From an uncultured bacterium (GTDB taxonomy: Bacteria > Cyanobacteriota > Vampirovibrionia > Obscuribacterales > Obscuribacteraceae), in the NCBI GenBank assembly GCA_903835185.1, contig CAILLX010000067.1, forward strand, positions 58,256 to 122,255: a stretch of DNA of 64,000 nt, given 5' to 3'. Of the stretch, positions 29,891 through 39,019 are shown in pieces. Numbering within the stretch: the first letter of the stretch is position 1; the number at the start of each line of letters is the position of its first letter. The position numbers were made by a program, and so were the translations under genes. The notes beneath the pieces were generated by a model that was given only the letters and a program-made list of their open reading frames with translations, made no database searches and was not told where the DNA came from.

Positions 29891-30226
29891 GTGGTGAAAA
29901 TGGAGATAACCGGCACAATGTTGCACTTTGAGTTGGCTACCCTTAATGAGATCGCCCGGGAGTTCGGTAACAGAATTCGGGCTCATAGGCTGGCTGAGAA
30001 CCTACAGCAAAGTGAGCTAGCCGCTCGTGCAGGAGTATCCGAACGAGCACTGCGCAACTTTGAGCGCTCGGGGCGTGGTTCTTTTGACTTGTTCTTGCGT
30101 GTAGCAGTGGCGCTCGGTCTTATCGAATCTATGTCGAACTTGTTTGAGCTAAAGCCAAAATCCATCAAGGCTATGGAGCGGGCTAATCAAAAGCGCCAAC
30201 GCGCATCGAGGAGACAATCCGAATGA
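29891..30226 (+). CDS. hipB: XRE-family antitoxin/regulator (HipB-like)
   Basis: HTH FGNRIRAHRLAENLQQSELAARAGVSERALRNFERSGRGSFDLFLRVAVALGL; overlaps the hipA start. Confidence 0.88.
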   Translation: MVKMEITGTMLHFELATLNEIAREFGNRIRAHRLAENLQQSELAARAGVSERALRNFERSGRGSFDLFLRVAVALGLIESMSNLFELKPKSIKAMERANQKRQRASRRQSE

Positions 30227-31446
30227 AGAAGTTGAACGTGATCTACGTGGGCTGGGGAGAGCGATTTGAGTTGGGAGTGCTGGCGGACGACGGCAGAGAC
30301 CTTCTTTTCGAGTACTCACCACTGGCTATAAGCCGCGGACTTGAACTATCTCCTCTCAAAATGCCGTTAAGCACCAAATCATTCGGTGATTTTCCGGAAC
30401 ATCAGCTTCGATTACCAGGACTGATAAGTGATGCATTGCCGGATGGCTGGGGCATGTTTTTGATGAACAGGCTCTTTCATAAGCAGGGAAGGGATCTGGC
30501 TCAGATCTCTGCGTTGGATCGGCTGGCGTTCATTGGGGACAAAGCGATGGGAGCACTCGCCTTTGAGCCAGCCGATCGCGAGGCATTAACGCTAGCAGAT
30601 GTTCAATTGCTGGATCTCGCACGGGATGTTCGCCACGTAGTAGATGATGAGAGTGAGGTCCTATTGCGCAAACTTGCACTGATGGGCGGTTCGCCGCATG
30701 GTGCTCGTCCTAAGGTCTTGGTGCACTTTGATCGAAAGAGCAATCGCATGTCCAACTCGCAGGACGGTGAAGGAAGCCCTATGCTGGTGAAATTTCCTGC
30801 ACCTCACGAGCACAAGGAGGTGTGCGCTGTGGAAGCAATGTATGGTCGGATTGCCAGTGCAAGTGGGATTCGAGTTCCTGTGACAGAGTATTTTGATCTC
30901 GGACAGGAGCTTTCAGCATTTGGTATCGAGCGTTTCGACCGTTTCGAGGACATGCGCATACCGATGCACACGGCGGCCGGAGCAGCGCATGTGGATTTCC
31001 GGATTCCGCAGCTCGACTACACTGCTCTATTGCGACTGACTCAGTTCATGACCCGCGATGTTCGTGAAGTGCTGCAAGCGTTCGAGCGATGCGTATTCAA
31101 TGTAATTTTCAACAACCGTGATGATCACTCTAAAAACTTCTCCTTCTTGATGAAAAAAGATGGTAAATGGCAGTTTTCGCCAGCCTATGATCTGACATTC
31201 AGCGAAGGCCCCAACGGTGAACATCAGATGGATATTTGCGGTGAAGCACGCGTTCCAGCCCGCAAACATTTACTGCAACTGGCAAATAAGACTGGTATCG
31301 CGCAACAAGCTGCTGCAGAAATAATCGAGCGAGTTGCCACCGTGGCGGAGCACTTGAGTGACTTTGCCGGTGATCTGCCGATAAGGACAGAAACACTCAA
31401 GTTAATTGAGAAAGCTGTGAAGTCGAATCGTGCACGCCTGATTTAA
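30223..31446 (+). CDS. hipA: HipA-family serine/threonine kinase toxin
   Basis: LPGLISDALPDGWGMFLMNR, GGSPHGARPKVLV, NVIFNNRDDHSKNFSFLM, FSPAYDLTFS. Confidence 0.95.
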   Translation: MKKLNVIYVGWGERFELGVLADDGRDLLFEYSPLAISRGLELSPLKMPLSTKSFGDFPEHQLRLPGLISDALPDGWGMFLMNRLFHKQGRDLAQISALDRLAFIGDKAMGALAFEPADREALTLADVQLLDLARDVRHVVDDESEVLLRKLALMGGSPHGARPKVLVHFDRKSNRMSNSQDGEGSPMLVKFPAPHEHKEVCAVEAMYGRIASASGIRVPVTEYFDLGQELSAFGIERFDRFEDMRIPMHTAAGAAHVDFRIPQLDYTALLRLTQFMTRDVREVLQAFERCVFNVIFNNRDDHSKNFSFLMKKDGKWQFSPAYDLTFSEGPNGEHQMDICGEARVPARKHLLQLANKTGIAQQAAAEIIERVATVAEHLSDFAGDLPIRTETLKLIEKAVKSNRARLI

Positions 31447-31579
31447 GCACGGGCACTGGCTCCTGAGGAAATCAAACAAATCGAGGATCTTTCCTACACT
31501 GTCCACCCTTGTCTGGCAATTGGCAGTATTGCATTTGGTGTGCTTTATCTGGTTCTGAATTTGATGCAGTTCAGGAAGT

Positions 31580-31990
31580 CTATAGGCAGGCACGAAATGC
31601 ATTATCTGCGAAACCCGCAAGGCGTTCGAGCTTGGAGTATGTTTTTTTGCGCAGCTCTGCGCGGTAGCTGAAGTTGGCGATGCTTGCACCTAGCTGCTTG
31701 ACGTTAACATTGGCAGGTGCATTGATTGCAATGCCAATTTGCCAGTCCCAGTAAACCGGTTCCAGAAGAGTTGGGTGCTTGTGTTTGGCGTCAAGTACTT
31801 TTGGAACTAAATCTAATTGTCGCTCATCAGTAGATCTGGCTCCAGAATCAGCAACTTGCGCCACTATCTTGGTTGATAAGAAAGTCCTTCGGATGTAGTA
31901 AGAAGACCAACTTTCTCAAGTCGGGATAGGTGATGCTTGTGGATGCTTTGCCGATCCATTTGTTGAATTGCCAATTGTTTTCTTATGGCA
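31580..31990 (-). pseudogene. Probable frameshifted remnant of a winged-helix/HTH regulator
   Basis: Minus frame A reads ...AAIRKQLAIQQMDRQSIHKHHLSRLEKVGLLTTSEGLSYQPR* and, after a +1 shift at about 31866, continues as VAQVADSGARSTDERQLDLVPKVLDAKHKHPTLLEPVYWDWQIGIAINAPANV... to 31580. Confidence 0.4.
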
Positions 31991-33224
31991 GCGGGCACTC
32001 GTAGATCTTGCTGCGGGATTGATGATCCAGCCAGACAAGTTTGCGCTTTAGCTTGGGATACTCCATTTGAAAGTCCAGCTTGACTCTCTTGACACTGTGA
32101 GGATCAACATCGAATAGCAGCTCTTCGTCCTCTTCTTCGCCGGAGGCAACAGGGAAACGATTGCCGTTGTCATCCTGGAGGTAAAGATCAATTGATTTGA
32201 GTCGCACGTCCGAATCGTTGGTGACGACCATCTCCAGACGTAAATTGTGCCCATCAAGTCCGTCTTTCACTACTTTTGACTTGACAATTTCTATTTCAAG
32301 CCCGCCTAAATTATTGAGTGCTTTCTTGGGTTCAGCTTCCACTGCTGCAGGAAGAAGGAGGTCACTATCGATGGAGATGTTGAGATCGTCGCCTGGCTCC
32401 AACACTGCTTCCGAACCATGTTTCCAGAGTGCGTAGCCGGTAGCTAGCAGCGCTCCGGCTGCTGCACCGCCGGCGATATTATAGCCGTGCATGGCTATTG
32501 TGCTCTTGAGACCAAAAAGTTGGTAAGCGACCAGTGCGCCGGTTATTGCACCACCTGCGGTGTAGGATGCAACATAGCCCAGCCGCTTGGCTTTAGTCTT
32601 GGCAGTGGAGGCATGCAGATTGTTGGCTTCACAACGGAAGGCAAAGCACTTGCCGTTAGGAGTATTGAAATGATCAAAGGTGATTACAAGCGATCCGGGG
32701 CGGTTTATCCGTTTTGGCGGGATTATCTTAGTTACCAGCCCGTGAAAGACAGTGCCAGACGGAATTATTTTATTGTCGTCGACATAGAGATCTTCGGAGA
32801 TTCTGGCTGTAATCTCCTGACCTTCGCGAGCCGGATAATAGTTGCCCTCATCGTCACGGTCCATGAGTCTAAGTCCGGTCGTCGGCACACTTGCTAACTT
32901 CAATTTGAGTCCGGTTCCCTTGGGCACCAGATAAGTTACCTGTCCTTTTAATAAAAGTTTGGAAGGAAGATTATTGGTATTACCTGCAGTGGCATCATTG
33001 GATAAGGAAGCTGCTGTTGACGGCGTATTGGACGAAATTTCTTGCTGGTCTGCTCTTGGAGTGAGCATAATTGTCGAGCGCACTGGCTCGCAGTCCTGCC
33101 CAAAAGCTAGCTGTAGCGGCACACACGTTGCACAGATGGCGCAGGATGCAACGACAGCTTGGCAGCAGAATGCTCGGCTGTAGCGTGACGAGGCTGGTGT
33201 TCGTTTTGCCAAAGTTATTAACAA
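31983..33224 (-). CDS. Secreted/envelope protein of unknown function with glycine-zipper-like segment
   Basis: 413 aa; LLLKGQVTYLVPKGTGLKLKLASVPTTG...ARISEDLYVDDNKIIPSGTVFHGLVTKI, then AGGAITGALVAYQLFGLKS..IAGGAAAGALLATGYALWKHG. Confidence 0.65.
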   Translation of the reverse strand: MLITLAKRTPASSRYSRAFCCQAVVASCAICATCVPLQLAFGQDCEPVRSTIMLTPRADQQEISSNTPSTAASLSNDATAGNTNNLPSKLLLKGQVTYLVPKGTGLKLKLASVPTTGLRLMDRDDEGNYYPAREGQEITARISEDLYVDDNKIIPSGTVFHGLVTKIIPPKRINRPGSLVITFDHFNTPNGKCFAFRCEANNLHASTAKTKAKRLGYVASYTAGGAITGALVAYQLFGLKSTIAMHGYNIAGGAAAGALLATGYALWKHGSEAVLEPGDDLNISIDSDLLLPAAVEAEPKKALNNLGGLEIEIVKSKVVKDGLDGHNLRLEMVVTNDSDVRLKSIDLYLQDDNGNRFPVASGEEEDEELLFDVDPHSVKRVKLDFQMEYPKLKRKLVWLDHQSRSKIYECPLP

Positions 33225-33383
33225 ACCTCATTGACCTGTCGGCGAGCCCGGCTGGCTCACAGACAGTATATAAGAGGGCAAGCAGTTCAGGAAGTGCAAC
33301 TGTCTCATTGTCAGCCTGCTAGTTGCAGAGCGCCTGGAGCTGTTTAATCATTCTTACAGAGACACACTGAGCACAGGACAGTT

Positions 33384-34595
33384 TCATTTAGGTTTGTCTG
33401 GATTGGCAGATTCTGCGCCAGCTGGGGCACAAACCGAGTAGGAGGCATATAGTTTAGCCATAGTCTCTTTGTCTCTTCTGGTGAGCACAGTCCAGACAGT
33501 GGCAGTGTCGATTGTAAAGAACATGACATCATGATTATTGGTTGAGTGCCCCTGCAGCCCCAGGACATGACCAACTTCATGAAGGCATGCTTTTTTCAGG
33601 TCGCTGTCACTTAAGATGCCTTCTTGAAACATTGGCCTTGTCAAGATTCTTATTGTGGCACGTTGAATCTCATCGGCACGATTGGCTGCAATTTCAGAGA
33701 TGCCACGTTCACTTTGTGTCCCGGCTCTGCTCACAGCTGCTGGGTTAGCTTCCCAGTCGCAAATAATATCGGCTCCTGCCGTTGCGTCGGTGACAATGTA
33801 GCTGATGCGGTACCCTGAGGCTGCTGCCCAGGCATCAAATGCTTCTTTGAGCAGATGTGGGAAACTATCGCGAAAACCTGCAGTGCGTAAACCTGAACCG
33901 ATGAAGATCTTAAGTGGCATCTTCTGCTGAGCCCACCGGTATGTGCCTTCGGAAGTAATACAAGTTAGATAGTCAGGCAGATTAGGATCAGCGCCTGGTT
34001 TTGAGCTCACTGTTTTGAGGGCGGATACTACGTCGCGTACCTGTCCGGCATCGCCAGGCGGCGGACTGAAAGAGAGATACTTTTCAAACCAGCGGATTGC
34101 TTGCCCTGTGAGTCCCATGCTTTGATAACAGCCGGCCATATTCAAAGTGGCCTCGTGCATGTTCGGCTGTAGCTCCAGTGCTTTCTGAAACTCAGATATG
34201 GCGCAAGAGAGGTTGCCTGAATTTTGATAAGCCAGCCCCAGATTGCAGTGTATAGCTGCAGAGGCAGGATCAAGCTGTGATGCTCTGGTGAGTAGCTCTC
34301 TGGCTGCAAATGCCTGGTTGGATTTGAGCAGGGCGAGAGCTTTAGCGAAGAGGCGGGCTGCTTCATTTGCCCTGGCGCTAACTAAGCTGGCTTGATTAAC
34401 TGTTTCGGTGCTACTCTGTGCCTGCACTTCCAAGTAGCCGGAAACGGTTACTGAAAGTGCAAGAAGAGGAACTAGATTTAGTTTGTAAAAATCAGTCACT
34501 GTTGTTTTGGCACTATCTCGTGTGCACGATGGTGATTTAAATAATCCAGAGCTGGATATAAATAGAGCAGGAGCAATATTTAAGCAGCTGTTCAA
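33384..34595 (-). CDS. Secreted TPR-repeat protein with matrixin/metzincin-like metalloprotease domain (paralogue of 27113-28198)
   Basis: TPR units (AIHCNLGLAYQNSGNLSCAISEFQKALELQPNMHEA), HEVGHVLGLQGH with DVMFF. Confidence 0.85.
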   Translation of the reverse strand: MNSCLNIAPALFISSSGLFKSPSCTRDSAKTTVTDFYKLNLVPLLALSVTVSGYLEVQAQSSTETVNQASLVSARANEAARLFAKALALLKSNQAFAARELLTRASQLDPASAAIHCNLGLAYQNSGNLSCAISEFQKALELQPNMHEATLNMAGCYQSMGLTGQAIRWFEKYLSFSPPPGDAGQVRDVVSALKTVSSKPGADPNLPDYLTCITSEGTYRWAQQKMPLKIFIGSGLRTAGFRDSFPHLLKEAFDAWAAASGYRISYIVTDATAGADIICDWEANPAAVSRAGTQSERGISEIAANRADEIQRATIRILTRPMFQEGILSDSDLKKACLHEVGHVLGLQGHSTNNHDVMFFTIDTATVWTVLTRRDKETMAKLYASYSVCAPAGAESANPDKPK

Positions 34596-34953
34596 CTTGA
34601 GGCTAAGTTATTACTTACTCTAAAACAGAAGATGTACACATGCTACAGGTTAAATCTAGCAAGAACTTGTCTCTTTAGGTGATGTGCTTTGCGATCTCAA
34701 CTGGCTGGCGCTGGATATTCTGTGGGTACTCATTGAATGCTGATAGCTGACTGGGGTCTGCAACCTGATTGATTAAAAGGCTGCTATGGTGAGCTGCTGG
34801 TTGACTGTAGTTGTCAGAGTGGTATTGCAGGCAACCGGACTGCAAAGAGGCAAAATTTATGAACAAGCAGACAAAGATGAGCAGCTTGCGGTTAAATACA
34901 ACTAGAAAGGCATAATACGGAGAGATCTGTGGGCTGGTGAGGAGGCAAAGGAA

Positions 34954-36825
34954 ATGACGACAGACTCTGGTGAAGGCACCACAATGATACTGGCGCCAGG
35001 ACAGGCTCAGGAGAGTATTGTAGTCCTGCCTTATGGTCCCAGCTTGCTTGAAGAGCTCAACAAGTTGGCCAAGTCCAAGACACTTTATGATGTTGTCATT
35101 GTTGATGCTGTTGCCTCAGGCTTTCTTTTTCCGGCCAAAATCCTGATTGAAGCAGCTCGTGAAGTTAAAAAAGTGCTCTCAGTTGGTGGCGCGCTCATGA
35201 TTGTCAAGGTAGACAAGGCGGTGGCGCTCATTAAAGAGACACATGTCGGGCAGCTCTCTTTTCAAGTTTTTGATACTCACGCAGAGCTTTATGATTATTC
35301 ACCTTCTCTGGCCAGGCATGTACAGCAGGTATTAGGCAACACTTCTGAAGTTATGCCACAGAGCACTGACTTATCAGAGCAGGTGCTTATGTCTTCAGTT
35401 CCTGTGCTTACTACTTTTGGCATTAAACTTAAAGCTGGCATGGAATCGACGCGCAGGCGCAATCAGGTTCTTGGCTTAATCGACAACCATACACCTCTGA
35501 GCGCCATAGTGCAGCGCCTGGTTGGGCAGCGAAAGATGACACAGCAGGAGCTCATTGATGAGCTGCGTTCGCTGGAACAGGTGCGAGCAATCTTTGCTCT
35601 CTTTGCTAAAGTTCCGTTTCTGGTTCACTGTTTTCGGAACAAGATACCGTTCAAGCTGAGGGATTACCTTCTGGCCTCACGTTTGATTACTCAAGACCAG
35701 CTTGATGAGCTGGTCTTTGAGCAGCAAAGTAATAGAGGAAGAACCAAACTGTCGCTTGGTGTACTGTGCGTGTCCAAGGGCTATCTGACTACCCGCCAGC
35801 TTGAGATTGCTTTGCAGGATCAGGCATTCTACGGGCAGGCTGGCGAGGCTGACAAAGTTAAACTAATGTCTGCTGTGGGTGATACCAGCCAGCTGCAATC
35901 TTTAGTCGGGCACTTAGGCACAACTGATCCGGCTGGTCTGTTGCAGAGCCTGGCTAACAACAGGGAAACTGGGGTGCTCTCTATTGAACATAAAGATCTG
36001 CAGTTTAGAGCACTTTTTGATCAAGGGCGACTTACGCACGCAAAATTGGGCAGTATCAAGGGTAATAGCGCAGTTGTTGAACTTGTCTCTGCCTGGTCGG
36101 AAGGTATCTTCGTTTTCATTCAACGGCAACCGCCCTCCGATTTATCTGCAGCTCCCTGTGAGCTCTCACGCCCGCTCGACAAGCTTCTTCTTGATGCAGC
36201 GCTGGCAGAGGACAACTTAAACGTTGTCTGGAACAAGCTGCCTAAAGGGTCAAATACACCGCTTGAAAAGCTTCCTGATGAGCGTAACCTTTTTGCTAGC
36301 GGGCAGCTGGTCGATCTCCAGGAGAAGACACTGCTGAGTGCACGCGATCTTGATGTGATGCAACGTTTATGGAAGGCGCTCGACGGACTGACTCCAGTTG
36401 TAAACAGTATGCGCTTTCTTTCTGACGTGCCTACATGGGAAGCTGCTCTGGCAATCGATCGGTTGCTTTCTTATGGCTTGGTTTCAGTGCCAGGTATGGA
36501 TGTGGCAGCTCAGCTCGGGAAGTTTCAGCAGATTGTCGCTGGGGTGAAAGAGCAGGTTGGGCAGGAACGTAATCTGGCCATGCTTCGCCTCAGTCTGCAA
36601 GCAGCGCTCGGTTATTCAGTTAGGTCCAGGGTGTTTAATATCGGCTCGGCTGGTGAAGTAGGTATTGATTTAGCTGCTGCTCGCTCTGCTGCCACATCTC
36701 TTTCTGTCGTAACCAAAGATCTTGAAGAGTGGCAAGTCAAGTATATTGAGTATGTCAGTCAGGAGCTTGACAGACAGGTGCTCCGGGATATTGTTTACAA
36801 GGTTCACAGCCGGCGTCCTTCCTAA
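34954..36825 (+). CDS. DUF4388 (PATAN-like) domain protein
   Basis: 623 aa; GLLQSLANNRETGVLSIEHKDLQFRALFDQGRLTHAKLGSIKGNSAVVELVSAWSEGIFVF matches DUF4388. Confidence 0.75.
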   Translation: MTTDSGEGTTMILAPGQAQESIVVLPYGPSLLEELNKLAKSKTLYDVVIVDAVASGFLFPAKILIEAAREVKKVLSVGGALMIVKVDKAVALIKETHVGQLSFQVFDTHAELYDYSPSLARHVQQVLGNTSEVMPQSTDLSEQVLMSSVPVLTTFGIKLKAGMESTRRRNQVLGLIDNHTPLSAIVQRLVGQRKMTQQELIDELRSLEQVRAIFALFAKVPFLVHCFRNKIPFKLRDYLLASRLITQDQLDELVFEQQSNRGRTKLSLGVLCVSKGYLTTRQLEIALQDQAFYGQAGEADKVKLMSAVGDTSQLQSLVGHLGTTDPAGLLQSLANNRETGVLSIEHKDLQFRALFDQGRLTHAKLGSIKGNSAVVELVSAWSEGIFVFIQRQPPSDLSAAPCELSRPLDKLLLDAALAEDNLNVVWNKLPKGSNTPLEKLPDERNLFASGQLVDLQEKTLLSARDLDVMQRLWKALDGLTPVVNSMRFLSDVPTWEAALAIDRLLSYGLVSVPGMDVAAQLGKFQQIVAGVKEQVGQERNLAMLRLSLQAALGYSVRSRVFNIGSAGEVGIDLAAARSAATSLSVVTKDLEEWQVKYIEYVSQELDRQVLRDIVYKVHSRRPS

Positions 36826-37082
36826 AGCTTGATTAACATCAGTCTTCGGCGCTCCCAGGAGCAGCCCCGAGTAGCTTTCTGATTGATTTGACTGGTGCTG
36901 TCAGAATACTTTCTGATTAAAGCTGTTCTTGGTGAGAAAGGCTGGCTTGCTGGCACCGGACTGAATGTCGATAGCCAGGTGCAGCACACATTGTTTCAAA
37001 CACCAGTGTTGGATCTGCAACTTATCTGCATATCTGTGTATACCGGCGGTAAAATTGGTGTGCTTGCTAATAAGGGAGTCTA

Positions 37083-38990
37083 TTGACTATGCTCAAGTGG
37101 TGTTTGGTAGGAGCAGCAGCTCTTCTTGGCTTACAGGCTGGGCAGCCGGTATTAGCTGATGAGGTTGCCAATGGCAGGCGTGCGGAAAGCAGCCGGCTTA
37201 TGTCGGTATGGAACAGTAGCGGTCCTGTAATCAAAGTGCGTCTGGCGGTAGCTGGCAATGTCAAGACCCCTCCAGATGTGCTTGATAAACTGGCAAAAGA
37301 TCCTTCCAGTATCATCCGGGGAGCTGTAGCAACTAATCCAAACTGTCCGGAAGATGCAAAGGCGCGTCTGGCTCTTGATGCTGATCAATCAGTAGTTGAG
37401 GCGCTTTTGAACAATCCCAAGCCTGCCAGCATGGCTGTTCTTTCTTTGTTGACCAGTCATCAACAACCAAAAATCTATGAAGTGCTTGCTGCAAATGCCA
37501 ACACGCCAGCCGAGATTCTTGGAAAGCTTGCACACGAGAATGTGCGAACAGAGTTTCTTTTACTCTCTTTAGCCCGCAACCACAATGTCCCACCTGATGT
37601 GGTAGCGCATTTGGTGAAAGTTGGCGACCGGTTGGTGCGAACCTTTCTTGCCCGCCAGCCTAAATTATCGCCAGAGCAGCTGGCTTTGCTGGCAACAGAT
37701 GGTGATCTTGGAGTGCGTTCTTTTGTTGCTTCCAATTCAAGCACTTCTGCTGGAGTGCTCGAGTTGCTCGGGCAAGATTCTAATCGGGTGGTGAGACAAG
37801 CAGTGGCAGCCCATCCGGCAACGCCAGGACAGACTCTTGCCAAGCTGGCGCAGGACAGCGCCTGGGATGTGAGAGCTGAAGTTGCTGGCAATCCTAAGTG
37901 TCCGCCTACACTGCTAGATGCTCTGTCTAAAGATGATGTGACTAAGGTGCGGTGGGCAGTGGCTGAAAACAGGAAAACACCACCTGCAGTACTGGACCAT
38001 CTATGTGGAGATAAAGAAGCGATTGTGCGTGCAGCTGTGGCAGAGAATCCGGGCTTGTCAGGAGAAGCTTTGGAACGGTTATCTATGGATGCAAGTATTG
38101 CAGTTGCGCAGATAGTGTCATCGAGAGCTGATCTATCTCCTGCTGCCTGGCAGCGGCTGGCTAGCCATCCGGTTGTGGCAGTCAGGCGGGTTGTTGCTGC
38201 CAATCCAAAGCTGCCTCCTGCCCAGTCCCGGAAGCTCATGACTGATAGCTCCTTTGTTGTACGTAGCGTGCTGGCAACTAATGCCGTTGTTGGACCTGAG
38301 GCTATGGAACAGCTCCTGATTGACAGGTGTAAGCTGGTTAGAGAAGCGCTAGCTACAAATCAAGCTGCTCCAGCAAATGTCTTGTCCAGACTGGTAGATG
38401 AGAGCTCTTCGGCAATCAATAGAACTCTGGCTCTCAATAAATCGTGTCCTGCCGAGGCGCTTCTTAAGCTCTCACAGATGCCTGATCCAGATCTTAAAGT
38501 CATATTGCTGTCGCGTCCAGATGCAACTGCTGAACTGCTAGCTAAACTGGCGCAAGATGCTGATGTCTCATTAAAGCTCCACCTGGCGGCGCTTGGCAAC
38601 TGTCCGGAGGCGGTTCTCTATTCTTTGGCTGCAGACAAAGACGATCGCATCCGCTTTGCTGCAGTGAGAAATCAGCATCTGCCGATAGAGAGTATAACTG
38701 CCTTGACTGGGGATCCTAATCCGCTGGTGCGTGCTTTTGCTGCTGCATCGTCGCGCCTGCCGGTCTGTGAGATTGACAAGTTGTCACATGATGCGGAGGG
38801 GGTTGTGAGAATGGGAGTTGGCGGCAATTCGGCAACACCGGATGAGGTTCTCAAGCGTCTGGCAAGTGACAGCGAAACTACAGTGAGAGCCGCAGTTGCT
38901 GGTAACAGGAGCGCTTCTGCCTCTCTGCTTGAGCAACTTGCCAAGGATGATGTGCTGTACATCTCGCTGCCGGAGAGTTTTGTGAGGTGA
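37083..38990 (+). CDS. Secreted leucine-rich-repeat-variant (LRV/HEAT-like) solenoid protein
   Basis: Signal peptide plus many about 24-aa units such as VRLAVAGNVKTPPDVLDKLAKDPSSIIRGAVATNPNCPEDAKARLALD. Confidence 0.85.
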   Translation: MTMLKWCLVGAAALLGLQAGQPVLADEVANGRRAESSRLMSVWNSSGPVIKVRLAVAGNVKTPPDVLDKLAKDPSSIIRGAVATNPNCPEDAKARLALDADQSVVEALLNNPKPASMAVLSLLTSHQQPKIYEVLAANANTPAEILGKLAHENVRTEFLLLSLARNHNVPPDVVAHLVKVGDRLVRTFLARQPKLSPEQLALLATDGDLGVRSFVASNSSTSAGVLELLGQDSNRVVRQAVAAHPATPGQTLAKLAQDSAWDVRAEVAGNPKCPPTLLDALSKDDVTKVRWAVAENRKTPPAVLDHLCGDKEAIVRAAVAENPGLSGEALERLSMDASIAVAQIVSSRADLSPAAWQRLASHPVVAVRRVVAANPKLPPAQSRKLMTDSSFVVRSVLATNAVVGPEAMEQLLIDRCKLVREALATNQAAPANVLSRLVDESSSAINRTLALNKSCPAEALLKLSQMPDPDLKVILLSRPDATAELLAKLAQDADVSLKLHLAALGNCPEAVLYSLAADKDDRIRFAAVRNQHLPIESITALTGDPNPLVRAFAAASSRLPVCEIDKLSHDAEGVVRMGVGGNSATPDEVLKRLASDSETTVRAAVAGNRSASASLLEQLAKDDVLYISLPESFVR

Positions 38991-39019
38991 AGTTGTCGGT
39001 TAATGGCAAAGAGGGAGCC

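Noticed and set aside
37475-38239. 254-aa ORF antisense to the LRV gene
   Set aside because: Shadow ORF produced by the repetitive codon pattern of the sense gene; Ser/Ala/Thr-rich with no family signature.
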